A stretch of 64,000 nt of DNA from positions 9,398,449-9,462,448 of the forward strand of contig NC_081335.1 in assembly GCF_022539665.2 (NCBI RefSeq), given 5' to 3'. The notes under the pieces were generated by a model. It was not told where the DNA came from. It was given only the letters and a program-made list of their open reading frames with translations, and did no database searches. This DNA comes from Daphnia carinata. Taxonomy: Eukaryota; Arthropoda; Branchiopoda; Diplostraca; Daphniidae. A program made the position numbers and the translations under genes. Below, piece after piece: positions 9,840-20,747 of this stretch. Each line of letters begins with the position of its first letter. Within the stretch, counting starts at the first letter, position 1.

Positions 9840-11690
9840 TTAGCTTTTTTTGCCTGAATTTTTATTTTGAAAATTAAAAAATGGTCCGATAAAAATTATG
9901 TACAGAAACATTGCTAATGGACAGCCTTGCCTTACCCCTCTTTTCAGCTTAATATTTTTCCCCATTTTCCCGTTTACATACACCTTGCTTGAAGAGCTTT
10001 CATATAAGGATCTTATATTTCTAATAAATATTCGTCTAAATCCCATTTTTGATAATACCTCATAAAAAAGTACGATCCACCATGTCATATGCTTTTTCGA
10101 AGTCTAAACTAACAATTGCCGCACCTTTTTCTATTACCTTGCCCCCCTTATATGTGTCCTGCGTTGAAAACCATTCAATAACATTACGGTATGTGGTTAA
10201 ATGTTGGCTAATGTCTCTGTTGGCTAACCCTCCTCTTTGTTCTTGAATTATTATGTAAGGTAAAACTTTGTTGAGTCTTAAAGTTCAAATGTTTGCTAAA
10301 ATTTTATAGTCGGAGCATAAAAGGCTAAAAGGACTCCAATTACTTAAAATCTTTCGGCTTCCTTCTTTGTGCAGTAAAGTTATAATTCCGGTAGTCTGGG
10401 TTTCGCTAAGTTCCTCGATATCTAATACATGGTTAAACATTGTTGTGATTTCTTCCTTTATCCGATGCCAAATTTTTCTGTAAAATTCAACAGGCAGTCC
10501 GTCTATTCCTGGTGATTTATTTTTTGCATTGTTTTAATTGCGTTCCATACTTCATCTTCCCTGATTTTTTTAACTAGATTAAAATTCATATCCTGGGTTA
10601 CTTTAACATTTAAATTTTTTAGTATTTCCTGCCTTTTCACTGGGTTGTGGTTATCAAGGGAATATAATCTTTAGTAAGATAAAAAAAATGGTTTGGTGTA
10701 CATCTGGGTTTTTGTTAATGTTAATTCTCTTCCAATTATTATTCTCACTTCTCCATTTGTTTTTTTCTTAATTAAATTTGCCACACTAATAGTTTCGTTA
10801 CCAATAAGAAAGTTTAATTTACCTCTAATTTTCTTCCCTTCTTCCTCTTTTATATACATATTTCTTAAAACATTTTTTAAAAAGTTATAATCTTCGAAGT
10901 TATTATGCCCTTGGTCTATCTCGGCTTTGACTTGGTCGAGGCATTCCATATAGAAATTTTATTTTGAGTTCCTTTCTTTCCATTTATTTTTTAAATATTG
11001 TGTGCACACTATTTTAAAGTTGGTTTTTATTTCTTTTCCCACCAGTATGTAATGCTTCCTTACTCTTGCTTCTTTTGTTTTGCATTTAAAATAAAATTTT
11101 CTAAAATATTTGGGAATTCTGGGTCATAAAGTGTACTGGTATTTAATTTCCACAGCCTTTTCTTCTTCTTCTGTTCTTCTATATTCCCTTCTAGATCTAG
11201 CGTTACTGATTGATGGTCACTGAAAGTAAAATTTAAATGTTTACATTCTTTAATATTATCTTTATTTATACACTGTACATATTTTCTGTCAATTCTCGAT
11301 TTTCCATTGGGACTTATAAAAGTAAGGGCAATGGTTGTTGGGTATTTGATTCTGTAGGCATCTACCAATTTCAGTCTGTCAACTAGGTTTTTTAATTGAT
11401 TATTTATTTTCTTTTTTACACCTTGCCTATCCCTTGGGTCAATTACGCTGTAAGAATCTCCTAAAATAATAAATTTCATCACTTGCTTTGATAAATTTTG
11501 GAAGTGTCTGGAGAAAAAATTTGTGTCGGTTGGTAGCTGTTTCATTTTGGGTTGGAGCATAAATATTGACAATAAAAAAATATTTGAAATGTGCTCCTAT
11601 TATTCTCCCATCTGCTGCCTTTTCTACATTAATTAATTTTAGCTGCTTTTTGTACAATATCATGGTTCCTGATCTATTTTTGGTTTTCAA
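9840..11690 (-). pseudogene. LINE-B ORF2 fragment (endonuclease to mid-RT)
   Basis: The endonuclease part has IYAPTQNETATNRHKFFLQT and SDHQ. GDSYSVIDPRDRQG stands where other LINE-B copies have GDFNSIIDPRDREG, so the catalytic GDFN is changed. The linker ISVANLIKKKTNGE is also found at 31.9 and 33.0 kb. RT motifs are broken by frameshifts near 10.5 kb. The piece 10088-9840 keeps RQGCPLAMFLY. No FVDD box is left. Confidence 0.68.
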
Positions 11691-11715
11691 TATTATTGTT
11701 AATTATTGCTATAAA
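9840..11715 (-). mobile_element. LINE-B copy 1 (Tx1-like), both ends lost
   Basis: The AT-rich minus-strand LINE starts in mid-endonuclease at 11715, where hAT-2 begins. It runs through endonuclease (11690-11060), linker (10949-10671) and RT (10670-9840), and stops before the FVDD box, where LINE-A A1 takes over. Motifs: FFIVNIYAPTQNE, DRKYVQ, FSDHQSV, RQGCPLAMFLY. It belongs to the same family as the copies at 24-31 kb, 31.8-35.2 kb and 40.3-42.2 kb. Confidence 0.72.
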
Positions 11716-12192
11716 CAGTGTTTTTCAACTTTTTTTTTCGTTATCTAGATAAGATACGATAATTTGACAAGTTGGAAGATTAAGATCAGTTAAGTTAACG
11801 TAAAAATCGTGAAATAAAGATAAAGATACCGATAATAAAAAGATAAATCGATTTTGAATCGATTGATATATCGAATTTTGAATCGATTATATATCGAACT
11901 TCTTATCGATTTCTATATAGAATTATTAATTGATTACGATATTGCAATTTAAATCGGTATTGTATTGATGGGTAAAATAGGTTAATACATCGATTTTTTA
12001 ACGGAATAATGTTTTGATGCTGAATCTTTTGTTGTTGTGAATCAAGCTGAATTCAATTGCTTAATTGGTTTTTACAACAATTGAATCTTACTTAATGGGA
12101 ATTATTAATGTAATATGTAAACGTGTATCAGAAATTCAGAGCTTTTTTAGAGAAAACATAGACAGACCAAATGCTTTTTTCAATTTATTTGG
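11716..12192. repeat. hAT-2 left TIR and AT-rich subterminal repeats
   Basis: After the TIR the sequence is strongly AT-rich, with repeated ATCGATT/AATCGAT words around 11850-12010 in both orientations. No coding frame is supported. These are probably transposase binding sites. The right-end subterminal repeats are of a different kind (CACGTG). Confidence 0.5.
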
Positions 12193-14562
12193 TCAACTTG
12201 TTATTTTTTTTAACAAACAAAAGCGACGAAAATAAATCAGATTTAAGGCGGTTACGTTTAGCCGATAGAATATCGGTGGCCGTACTGAAAGCCCTCTCAA
12301 TACTTCCAGATTACGCAGGAATGCCAAAAATGTCTCTCGCAATAGGAGAAAGAATAGGAAAACGATGGCTGTTGATCCTCCAGAATTGTAGCGGCCGTAC
12401 TGGTTTCTTTCCCTTTGTTGGATCTTTAGCATCAATGTACTCCTCCATAGGCAAAGTCGGCTCGTTCAGGTATGTTTCCAGTTCCTCAGTCGCTCTAGTA
12501 CTACCAACTGAACTCGATCGTCGTGGCTCGATAACCGTGCTGTATAGAGAGCGCGGCTTCCTTTTAGAGGGTGTAGGGCCGTTCGCATCCTTTTCTCGTT
12601 CCTGCAATGGTAGACACTGCGTGTCGATGCCAGGTGATTCGATGGCTAATATGATTTTTAAAAAATTAGATGTATAAGAGGTACTTCATTTAACATTTTC
12701 TTACCATGTTTGCGATAAAGCTTTTCCAGCTCAGATTTTACGGCACCCAAAACCATAGACTCAGTGAGGTTTCCGGTTGGTCTTATAGAAGTCTTCTTGA
12801 AACGCGGATCCAGTAAGGCGCCTTGAGAGTGGAAGATTAATATAGAACATTAATACACAAGTGAAAATTATAGAGTTGTGATAATGTCTTACCAAGGACA
12901 AAGAAATTGTTTTGCAAAACATAAGATAAACGTTTCTCAAGCGAAACCTTAAGGGCTGCAACAAAATCTTTGCAATGCGAATTCCCACTGTACAGTGGGC
13001 ACGCAGTATTCACTACAATTCGCCCGTTCACATCAAGAATTGTTAGTGACACCTTTGTAAGAATTTCAAGATATGCTGGAATCACAATCCCAACCGTTTC
13101 ATGATCTGCTTGAAGTTCATCGGTGGCTTCTTTGAAAGTCTCCAAAATGATGACTAACTCTTTCAAAGTTTTCAATTCAATCGCTGTAAATTTTCCGTGC
13201 TTTTTCATTGCGTTTAATTTTCCTTGAATAGACGGATCCTTCTCTAATGCTTCAACCAACTTGCTGAGCATTAAGTACTGCGAACTCAAATGCGTCAAAT
13301 TCTTCTCGGGTATGCGAAAATTTACCGATTTTACTAATGTTTTAGTATCAATCACACTGTGACGAATGAAATTGACAATTTTGCTAGAACGAGTGATAGC
13401 TATGCGTGCCACGCCCTGTAAATGAGATATCAAATATTAATCCAAGATTGAAATAAGATTATATCAATAACAATTACCATCAGTGATGACAAAGTGTCTT
13501 TAATCACCAACTGGAGAGTATGAGCGATGCAAGTGGATCGTAGTGACGACGTCAAAACGTAATGCTGGTCGTCTGCATTAACCATCAATGTGGGTCCTTG
13601 AAAGAGATAGGTGTCTTCTAAGCTTGACTCGACGTCCTCCATTTCACTAGCGTCTTCCCTGTCTTCTAGAAGTTCCGTCATCTCCCTGTCAAACTGCGAC
13701 AAATTTAAAATCCCGTCAGGATCTTCCAGATCAAGCTCCAGTTCCACCATTTCTGTTTCATCAGCCAATTGGACAATTGGCGTAAATAAATGAATTCCTT
13801 CACTTTCAGCTTCCTGAGCTTGCTGCTGCTCTTCGTGAGTTGGCTCATCAGGATGTCCTCCTTCATCTTCCTCCCAACTAGGAAAACCACAGAACTGAGC
13901 CGCAATCATATTACTGCCACCATCCGTCATTACTTTAAGCACCTAAAAATAGACAAGAAAATTTATTGTTCAAGTATAATATAAGAGGCATTAGCTCACC
14001 TTTCTAAATGGAATTCTCCATTTCAGCAACATTTCTTCGTATTCTGCAATGATAGCATCTGCTGTATGACGACCACTCATTTCTTTGAGACCCAAGAAGC
14101 AATTGAACAACTGGAAATCAGCGGTCACGGCTTGGCACGTAAATCCAATGTATCCATTCATGTTCTTTGATGACCAGATGTCAAGTATCATGGTAAAGCT
14201 AACAGCTGTAGTTAGTTTTTCCATGACATGTCTTCGGACGGTTGCCATCAATTTTGGTAAAAGACACTGGCGCATTCTTAGGGGAGAGGGTAGTTGGTAC
14301 CCAGGAGCTGTCACCTGATGTTGGAAAAAGAACATAATACTTCGATCAAATGAAATTTGCATTAAACATACCTTAAGTAATTCACGAAATCCAGGACGTT
14401 TCAATAGGTTTAGAGGAAGATTTTCTTCGCACAGAAACCTGATGACACTATCATCCAGTGATTCCTTGCGTGCCTTACACATTGGCTTGTTAGGGTAGGT
14501 GAAGTCCAGCATAGAAGTGGAACTTAGCCTGCTTTGGTGTAGAGCAGCAGAAGATGAAAAAC

Positions 14563-14734
14563 TGTAGTAACCTAGACTAGCGTGGTTATCTCGTATTGTG
14601 AACAGATACCTAAGATGAAAGGGAGGCGAACTAAGTCTGACCTTGCTGCGTTTATTTGCGATTTTCAACTGGCGTCCCTCGACCACTAGCAGGCCCTGTT
14701 GCCATGTCTCTGCTATTGGTCTTGGGTTACTACA
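14563..14734 (-). repeat. gypsy 3' LTR
   Basis: 172 bp, TGTAGTAACC...GGTTACTACA on the plus strand, with a perfect short inverted repeat at its ends. It differs from the other LTR at only a few positions. Just outside on the coding side the minus strand reads AAAGTGGGGAGAAA, a good polypurine tract. Confidence 0.9.
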
Positions 14735-14947
14735 TTTCTCCCCACTTTGATTTAGTAGGACTCAACATATTATTGTTATTTATTTTTTTTTTTCTTTTTT
14801 TTTTTTCTTTTTTTTTTAAGTCTGCATTACAAGGTTTCGAGACTATGTTTGTTTTTCAATACAGCTGCACCCGGTTAAATTTGACAGCGGTCACATTTCA
14901 CAAATACTAGGGAGATACAGACGATTGGGAGGTTTCTTGGGCTCCTA

Positions 14948-17900
14948 TTACTTCTTCTTCCCCTGAATTCCCTTCCCTACGTAATGGAGTGGATCTGGGC
15001 GTTTTCTTGGGCGTGTTCCTCGTCTTTGGGGAATGACGATCTCCTGTCGGTCATCGTCTTCGTCCGACGGTAAGGGAGGAATGTTGTCCGCATTCGTCCA
15101 TCCATGGAAATTTTCTTCATTTTCCTTCAGCGTCTCTACCGGCTCGCTTGGTGGCTCTATGGTTTCGTCCAGTGGCGACAAGCAGCGTGAACTTGAACTG
15201 CCCGATTCCTCTCTTTCCTTGTCTTCAGCTTCGGCTTGGCTGTTATTTTTACTAGTGGTGGCTGGAACTTCCTCACCGGTGAACGTTGCAGGGTCGCCGC
15301 AGTCAAATTGACGAAAGAACGAACTGTTTCGGGTTACTTGTTTGCCTCGACCGTTTGCCGTTACCATGCTGCCCTTTTTGTTTGAGACCGTCAGCTTGTT
15401 AGGGAAGTATGGTGGTTCTATTTTGTTTCTGAGTCTGCTATTGTTTCGCAATAAGACGACGTCACCCACATTTATGGTCGAAGGTGTGCGAGTGCGTTTG
15501 CTATTTGCGTAGTCAGCCATTTTCTTTTTTATTTCGTTGTCTCGAAGGCGGGCTTGACGATGATGATCCCCTTGATCGTCAGCGCTTGTTTTTGGAAGTT
15601 CCGGTAGTAGGATTTTTAATTCCCTATTGAACAACAGTTTTGCGGGAGAGAACTCCGTTACCGTGTGAGGGGTAGCTCTGTAGCTCAGCAGAAAGCGGTC
15701 TAGGCCGTCCTTCCAGTTTTTTTCTTCTACTGTGGCTGTTCTAACCATCTTGTTTAGTGGCTGCATTATGCGTTCAACCTCGCCGTTTGCCGGTGCCCAT
15801 ACCGGTGTAACTCGACGAAGGCGAATTCCCATTTTATCCATGTATGCGGCGAACTCAGCACTGTGTGGAGGTCCATTATCAGATCTGATCACTTCTGGGA
15901 CTCCATGTTGAGAGAAGATACGTTCTAACTTCGAGATGGTATTTCTTGCTGACGTGGATTGAACAAGGTGTACTTCAGGATACCGCGAGTAGTCGTCGAT
16001 TACAACAAATAATTCTTCGTTCGTCGGGAGCGTATAAAAATCCATGCTGAGATTACTCCACGGAACTGAGGGCATCAGGGATGTGATCACTGGCTCTTTA
16101 GTGTGTGATTTTGTGCTTGCTTGGCAGGGGAGGCATCTTTTGACTGTTTGTTCGACCAGTTTGTTGACCCCTGGGAACCAAATTTTACTGCGGACTAGTG
16201 CCTTGGTCTTCGACTCCCCTTGGTGACCTTGGTGAGCTAGCTGTACTGCCTTTTGTTGGAGCTGTTTTGGGATGCAGATTTTGTTGTTTTTTAGAAGTAT
16301 TTTCCCGTCACTGCCCACCGATAACTGCTCCTTGCATTTGTAGTAAGGGGATGTCTTTAGTGCGCCCCAGTTGGCCGTTTTGACTGCTTTTATAACTTGC
16401 GAGATCTCAGAGTCTGTTTTTGATGCCTCTTCTACTTCGGACAGTGTCACGGACTTTGGTAGGGATGATACTACAATGAAGTTTACATGTTGTTCAGCCG
16501 ATGTGGTGGCAACTGCGTTTTGATTGTTGTCTAGTGGATGTCGAGATAGATAATCCGCTGGGTTTGTGGCTCCTGGCGTGTGTTGCACTGTCACATTGTA
16601 GGGTACAAGTTTTAGCCTCCAACGCTCCAAGCGGGTGTTGCGGTGAGACATACTATTGTTGAAAATGCTAACCAATGGTTTGTGGTCACTTAGCACTGTG
16701 ACCGGTTGTCCAAAAACGTATATGTGGAAGTGTTGGCATCCCCACAGCACAGCAAGCGCCTCCCTTTCAAGTTGGGAGTATCTTTGTTCAGTTGGGGACA
16801 ATGACTTGCTCGCAAAAGCGATTATGTGGCTGGTGTTATCATTTTTCCGTTGAGTGAGGATTGCTGCTAGACCTATTGGACTGGCATCTACGATGATCTC
16901 CGATGGTAGGTTCGTGTCGAAGTAGGCGAGAATCGGTTTCTTTGCCAGCATTTCTTTCACTTTGCTCACAGCTTGTTCACAGTCGGTTGTCCACTTGTAC
17001 ACTGCATCTTTCTTTGTTAGCTCTCTAAGTGGAGCCGTGATGTCGGCAAATCCCGGAACAAATCTTCGAACATAATTCGCCATCCCTAGAAAACTTCGCA
17101 CCGCCTCACATGATTCCGGTCTGCTAAGCGACGTCACTGCTTCGATTTTGGTAGGATCTGCTTGAATTCCACTTTTGGAAAAGATGAAGCCAAAAAACTT
17201 GACTTTGTCTTGACGAAACCGGCATTTTGCTGCATTCAAGGTTACGTTGAGACTGTTTAGTCTCGATAACACTGAGTGAAGACGTTTTTCATGTTCCTCT
17301 TTATCTTTTCCCCAAACCAATATATCGTCACTGACGTTTAGGGTACCTTCCAATCCAATAAGTGTTTGTCGTATTGCATTCTGGAATACTTCGGCGGCGG
17401 AGTTCACTCCAAAAAAGAGACGTTTGTAGCGCCACAGTCCGACGTGGGTGGAGAAAGTTGTGATGAATCGACTAGCTTCATCTAGCTCTAGCTGGTGATA
17501 GCCATGAGCGAGATCTAGAGCTGAGAACATAACTGCTCCATTTAGATCTGAAAGGATGGCATCGAGCGTGGGGGTTGTATGGCGCTCCCTCTGGATTGTT
17601 TTGTTGGCTTGTTTCATATCCACACATATTCGGATTTTGGTTTTGTCGTGCGGCTTTGTGACAACGACTACAGGCGACACCCACGGTGTGGGACCTTCTA
17701 CCGGTTCAATTATGTCCATTTCTACTAGATGTTGGAGTTCCAGTTCAGTTGCCTTGCGGAGGTGTAGTGGGATTCGTCGATGGGTATTTGCAACGGGAGT
17801 GACAGAAGTGTCGATGTGTAGCTTGACGGTAAAGTTTTTAAGTTTTCCTATACCTTTGAATAATCCAGGAAACTTGAGTTGCTCTTCCGTGACGTTTGAG

Positions 17901-19237
17901 TTTTCCGGCCGTTCACTGATGGCGTTGGCCATGTTCAGAATCCCGAGGTGTGCTGCTAGTTTGCCGCTCAGTAGGTTCCCATTATCACCCGGGCAATCGA
18001 AGACTGTGCTGTTGACAGAGCACTTGTCATATGAGACCGTGACATCAAGCTTGCCTAGCAGTGGCAGAGGTTGTGTGGCTCCATAGGTAAAAATTTTGAC
18101 GGTTGTTGGGGTTAGTGGTGGACTTCCCAGGCTACTATGTGCCTCTTGATCCAGGAGCGTGACTGTTGAGCCTGAGTCTGCGATGACCGACACATGGACA
18201 TTGTTGATGCATACGGTGTACAACGAGTTCTTTAGACCTTGGGCTGTTACTTGATAGGTTACCTCTTCTTCAGACTCTGAGTCGAGCACTTCCTTGACAT
18301 TGACGTGTTGAGCTTGGTTCTGGATGTCTTGCTTCCAGGCTGACGGGTGAAATGTCTTGGTTTGTTGTTTGAGAGCACTGCGCTTGTTGGGTTTATCTCC
18401 CTTGTCCACTTGGTTTGGTCTCTCTCGTCGAGGTGAACGGCAGAGCTGTTCAAAGTGGTGTATGTTCAGGCAGTTTTGGCACTGATGAAACCGGGCTGGG
18501 CCCAAAGACAACTGGGTGTGGAAGTTTCCCCCACAGAAACTGCAAGTGCGATTTTCCGAGGGTTGTGTAGTTTTCCGATTGTCGGTCTTGTGCTGATGTT
18601 GGTTGCGAGTTGAATGTTTGTGCTGTAGCGCAAAGACAGCTTGCTCTGTTTCCTTTTCCATGACGTCGGCCTGGTTAGCGGCCGCTTCGAGAGCTCTGGC
18701 TTTGTTCAACGCCATCTCCAGCGTCATGGCTGGTTTTTCTAGTATTTTTCTTCGCAGATCAGTAGAAGTGCAACCAATTGTTAACTGTGCCTTGACTTCT
18801 CTGTCTTTGTCTGGAAAGTTGCAATACCTAGCTATTTGTTGCAATCGTGTGTGATATGCGTCGATAGTCTCACCGATGTGTTGTCTTGCCTGACGGAAAG
18901 TGAAGATCTCGAAGTCAGTGTTGACTCTGGGGATAAAGTGGTCATTCAGAGCTCGTAATGGCGCTTCATAAGCTGTTTCGTTAATGGCAGCGTCGTTGGC
19001 TGTGGCCTGAACTTTTACTCTGATTGTCGAGTCCAAAGTTTCAAAAATCTCAAATACTTTTTCGCCACCATAGTGGATAAGTAATGCCTTTTTACGTGCA
19101 TCATCTGTGATGTTTAGAGCGGCTAAAAAATTGACGAATCGATTCACCAATTTTGACCAACGGACCCCGATTGAGGTGTGATCTTCATCCACATCAAATG
19201 GTGGAAAAGAAGACATGGAGGTAGCCATCTTGGACAC
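14948..19237 (-). CDS. Ty3/gypsy Gag-Pol polyprotein (1429 aa)
   Basis: A single uninterrupted frame. Gag covers roughly residues 1-230, then a Cys/His cluster (CSFCGG...HQCQNC...C, ~232-265) and an aspartic protease with ADSGSTVTLL (~350). The RT (~510-690) has the catalytic box VSDDILVWG. RNase H follows with IIVDASPIG and SDHKPL. The integrase has an HHCC finger (HQGHQGES...CLPCQ), D in MDFYTLP, D in IRSDNGPP and E in GEVERIMQ. The length is normal for a fused gypsy polyprotein. No envelope frame is present. The ATG at 19237 is the first; a second in-frame ATG is three codons on. It copies element RNA to DNA in cytoplasmic particles and integrates it. Confidence 0.93.
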   Translation of the reverse strand: MSKMATSMSSFPPFDVDEDHTSIGVRWSKLVNRFVNFLAALNITDDARKKALLIHYGGEKVFEIFETLDSTIRVKVQATANDAAINETAYEAPLRALNDHFIPRVNTDFEIFTFRQARQHIGETIDAYHTRLQQIARYCNFPDKDREVKAQLTIGCTSTDLRRKILEKPAMTLEMALNKARALEAAANQADVMEKETEQAVFALQHKHSTRNQHQHKTDNRKTTQPSENRTCSFCGGNFHTQLSLGPARFHQCQNCLNIHHFEQLCRSPRRERPNQVDKGDKPNKRSALKQQTKTFHPSAWKQDIQNQAQHVNVKEVLDSESEEEVTYQVTAQGLKNSLYTVCINNVHVSVIADSGSTVTLLDQEAHSSLGSPPLTPTTVKIFTYGATQPLPLLGKLDVTVSYDKCSVNSTVFDCPGDNGNLLSGKLAAHLGILNMANAISERPENSNVTEEQLKFPGLFKGIGKLKNFTVKLHIDTSVTPVANTHRRIPLHLRKATELELQHLVEMDIIEPVEGPTPWVSPVVVVTKPHDKTKIRICVDMKQANKTIQRERHTTPTLDAILSDLNGAVMFSALDLAHGYHQLELDEASRFITTFSTHVGLWRYKRLFFGVNSAAEVFQNAIRQTLIGLEGTLNVSDDILVWGKDKEEHEKRLHSVLSRLNSLNVTLNAAKCRFRQDKVKFFGFIFSKSGIQADPTKIEAVTSLSRPESCEAVRSFLGMANYVRRFVPGFADITAPLRELTKKDAVYKWTTDCEQAVSKVKEMLAKKPILAYFDTNLPSEIIVDASPIGLAAILTQRKNDNTSHIIAFASKSLSPTEQRYSQLEREALAVLWGCQHFHIYVFGQPVTVLSDHKPLVSIFNNSMSHRNTRLERWRLKLVPYNVTVQHTPGATNPADYLSRHPLDNNQNAVATTSAEQHVNFIVVSSLPKSVTLSEVEEASKTDSEISQVIKAVKTANWGALKTSPYYKCKEQLSVGSDGKILLKNNKICIPKQLQQKAVQLAHQGHQGESKTKALVRSKIWFPGVNKLVEQTVKRCLPCQASTKSHTKEPVITSLMPSVPWSNLSMDFYTLPTNEELFVVIDDYSRYPEVHLVQSTSARNTISKLERIFSQHGVPEVIRSDNGPPHSAEFAAYMDKMGIRLRRVTPVWAPANGEVERIMQPLNKMVRTATVEEKNWKDGLDRFLLSYRATPHTVTEFSPAKLLFNRELKILLPELPKTSADDQGDHHRQARLRDNEIKKKMADYANSKRTRTPSTINVGDVVLLRNNSRLRNKIEPPYFPNKLTVSNKKGSMVTANGRGKQVTRNSSFFRQFDCGDPATFTGEEVPATTSKNNSQAEAEDKEREESGSSSSRCLSPLDETIEPPSEPVETLKENEENFHGWTNADNIPPLPSDEDDDRQEIVIPQRRGTRPRKRPDPLHYVGKGIQGKKK

Positions 19238-19337
19238 GCGATGAGAGTGGCACTTTTAGACGAATAGTGATTGTAGGTCACTTGCACTTTGATTTGTACA
19301 CGGAAGAAGAAAGTTCGAAAAGAAAGAAAAAAAAATA

Positions 19338-19349
19338 TCTCGTCGCCAA
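19338..19349 (-). promoter_or_regulatory. gypsy primer-binding site
   Basis: Directly after the 5' LTR the minus strand reads TTGGCGACGAGA. TGGCGACGAG matches the complement of the 3' end of many serine tRNAs (ending CTCGTCGCCA). The one-base gap after the LTR is usual. Confidence 0.6.
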
Positions 19350-19520
19350 TGTAGTAACCTAGACTAGCGTGGTTATCTCGTATTGTGAACAGATAGCTAA
19401 GATGAAAGGAAGGCGAACTAAGTCTGACCTTGCTGCGTTTATTTGCGATTTCAACTGGCGTCCCTCGACCACTAGCAGGCCCTGTTACCATGTCTCTGCT
19501 ATTGGTCTTGGGTTACTACA
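19350..19520 (-). repeat. gypsy 5' LTR
   Basis: 171 bp, the promoter-side LTR of the minus-strand element. A short 5' leader separates it from the polyprotein start at 19237. Confidence 0.9.
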
Positions 19521-19981
19521 AAAAACGGTCCAGCTCCTCTTTGTGTAGCAATGTACAGTGGATCTTGAAGTTGCTCAAGGAAGTTTTATCCCCCGCAAAA
19601 TATTTATGACACAGCTTACAACAGGCAAAAATTTTTCCTTTAGGGCTCTTACGCCAATCTCCAAAAAACTGAGCGCCAGTTTGGCCAAGAATTAACAGTA
19701 AATGATGGCACTGGCTCGCTTCCTGGTGGCAATGAAGGCTGCTGATTTGAAGACGTACTGCTGTTTTATGTTGCATCATCCTCAACCAGATCAGAAATAT
19801 TTTCTGCATTCGGAGTGATGCTTGATTCTAAACTTTCGATATCTTGTTGTTCTTGTGCCATTTCTTCCAGTGAGTCAACAACGTTGAATGAAGATTGGTG
19901 AACTACACTTCTTACTTCTAACCTTCCTTGCTGACCTGTTGTCCCTCTTCTTCGATTTGGGGTTTTTGGTGGTCGTGGCAT

Positions 19982-20334
19982 TGTTCACACACTAAACATT
20001 AAGAATTAGAATGAGAACAGTGAAAAAGTTAGAAATTTACAATTCATACCTCCGTTCTTCGACGAATCAGATCGATCTTGGATGAAACTTCCAAAACCCA
20101 GATTGTTTACATACGTATGGTCACTTGAAATACCCATGGAAAAATGAGGTGATTAATTTCCATTTGATTTCTTACACTAACACGATTATAACTGTAGAAA
20201 AATTATAAAAATAAAACTTACACTTTAGTTACCCCTGAATTTTTCACTCGTAAAAGCGTGGTTCTCATCAAGCAAACGCGTACATCTCAGCCAAAGCGTG
20301 GTTTGCAGACTAAACTGCAACATGAGAGCAAAAG
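19982..20334 (-). other. hAT-2 5' untranslated region
   Basis: No coding frame is visible. It lies between the transposase start codon and the right subterminal repeats and probably holds the transposase promoter. Nothing more specific is seen. Confidence 0.4.
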
Positions 20335-20610
20335 GCAAAGTCACTTTATTTGCAGTCACGTGGGGTCACGTGATAAGGTCGTGTGAGGTCACGTGATGAG
20401 GTCATGTGATAAGGACATGTGATAAGGTCACGTGTTGAGGTCACGTGGGGTCACGTGACTTTTAATATCTTTTCGGTATCTCGAAAAATGCAGATAAGAT
20501 AAGTTAAAGATAGCAGGAAAAATCAGAAGATGAAAGATGCCAAAAGATATCAAAATTATCGTATCTTATCTCATCTTATCTGATCTTTTTGAAAAAGTTG
20601 GAAAACACTC
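20335..20610. repeat. hAT-2 right subterminal repeats and TIR
   Basis: 20350-20460 holds eight or so tandem variants of GGTCACGTG(AT)AAGGTCATGTG, built on the palindrome CACGTG. Then come several TCTTATC/GATAAGA words (20520-20585) and the right TIR ending at 20610. The repeats probably bind the transposase; CACGTG is also an E-box. Confidence 0.6.
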
Positions 20611-20747
20611 GCAGTGGCAATATCATAACCAATGAGGGTCTCCCGAGGTGTGATTATTGCTAGTTGAAAACTTTAACCAATGCCCCGCCACGACGAAGTG
20701 AAACATTCTTTGTTGTCGGCAATTTTTGACAGCTCCATCAGGAGCAG
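20611..20747 (+). ncRNA. U4: U4 snRNA gene copy, 5' end removed by hAT-2
   Basis: Matches U4 from GCAGTGGCAATATCATAACC through the stem with CGAGGTGTGATTATTGCTA, the Sm site GGCAATTTTTGA and the 3' hairpin GCTCCATCAGGAGC. The first eight nucleotides present in the copy at 36832 (AGCTTTGC) are replaced by the hAT-2 end, and the promoter is lost too, so it is a pseudogene. U4 pairs with U6 in the spliceosome. It faces a reversed U4 at 21974 across an inverted repeat of about 345 bp. Confidence 0.88.

Larger units (their letters stand above)
14563..19520 (-). mobile_element. Ty3/gypsy LTR retrotransposon, full length
   Basis: Two LTRs of 171-172 bp (14563-14734 and 19350-19520), both TGTAGTAACC...GGTTACTACA, nearly identical, flank one open reading frame on the minus strand. 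The flanking AAAAAC on both sides is a 5-6 bp target duplication. The insertion splits the hAT-2 transposase at ...LDRF|SSS. Intact ORF and similar LTRs mean a recent insertion. Confidence 0.93.
12193..19981 (-). pseudogene. hAT-2 transposase, seven exons, disrupted
   Basis: Minus-strand exons with GT-AG borders: 19981-19521 plus 14562-14372 (one exon split by the gypsy element), then 14314-14000, 13942-13478, 13415-12893, 12821-12705 and 12645-12193. The protein starts MPRPPKTPNRRRGTTGQQ. A BED finger follows (FGDWRK...CKLCHK...HCTLLHKEE), then the catalytic core with MTDGGSNM, the GALLDPRFKK motif, and the C-terminal dimerisation block LQFWRINSHRFPILSPIARD. Damage: TAA near 19766, a frameshift before the BED finger, another near 12330 just after DIFGIPA, and the gypsy insertion. 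It once encoded a nuclear cut-and-paste transposase. Confidence 0.8.
11716..20610 (-). mobile_element. hAT-2 DNA transposon containing a gypsy element
   Basis: Left end CAGTGTTTTTCAACTT at 11716. The right end, read inward from 20610, is GAGTGTTTTCCAACTT. The two 5S-free flanks differ: 11708-11715 (gctataaa) belongs to LINE-B, while 20611-20618 (gcagtggc) is U4 snRNA, so no 8-bp target duplication is present. Inside is a spliced transposase pseudogene on the minus strand and, within it, a complete Ty3/gypsy element. Confidence 0.78.

Noticed and set aside
17556-18086. 176-residue plus-strand frame inside the gypsy element
   Set aside because: Antisense shadow of the conserved Pol frame.
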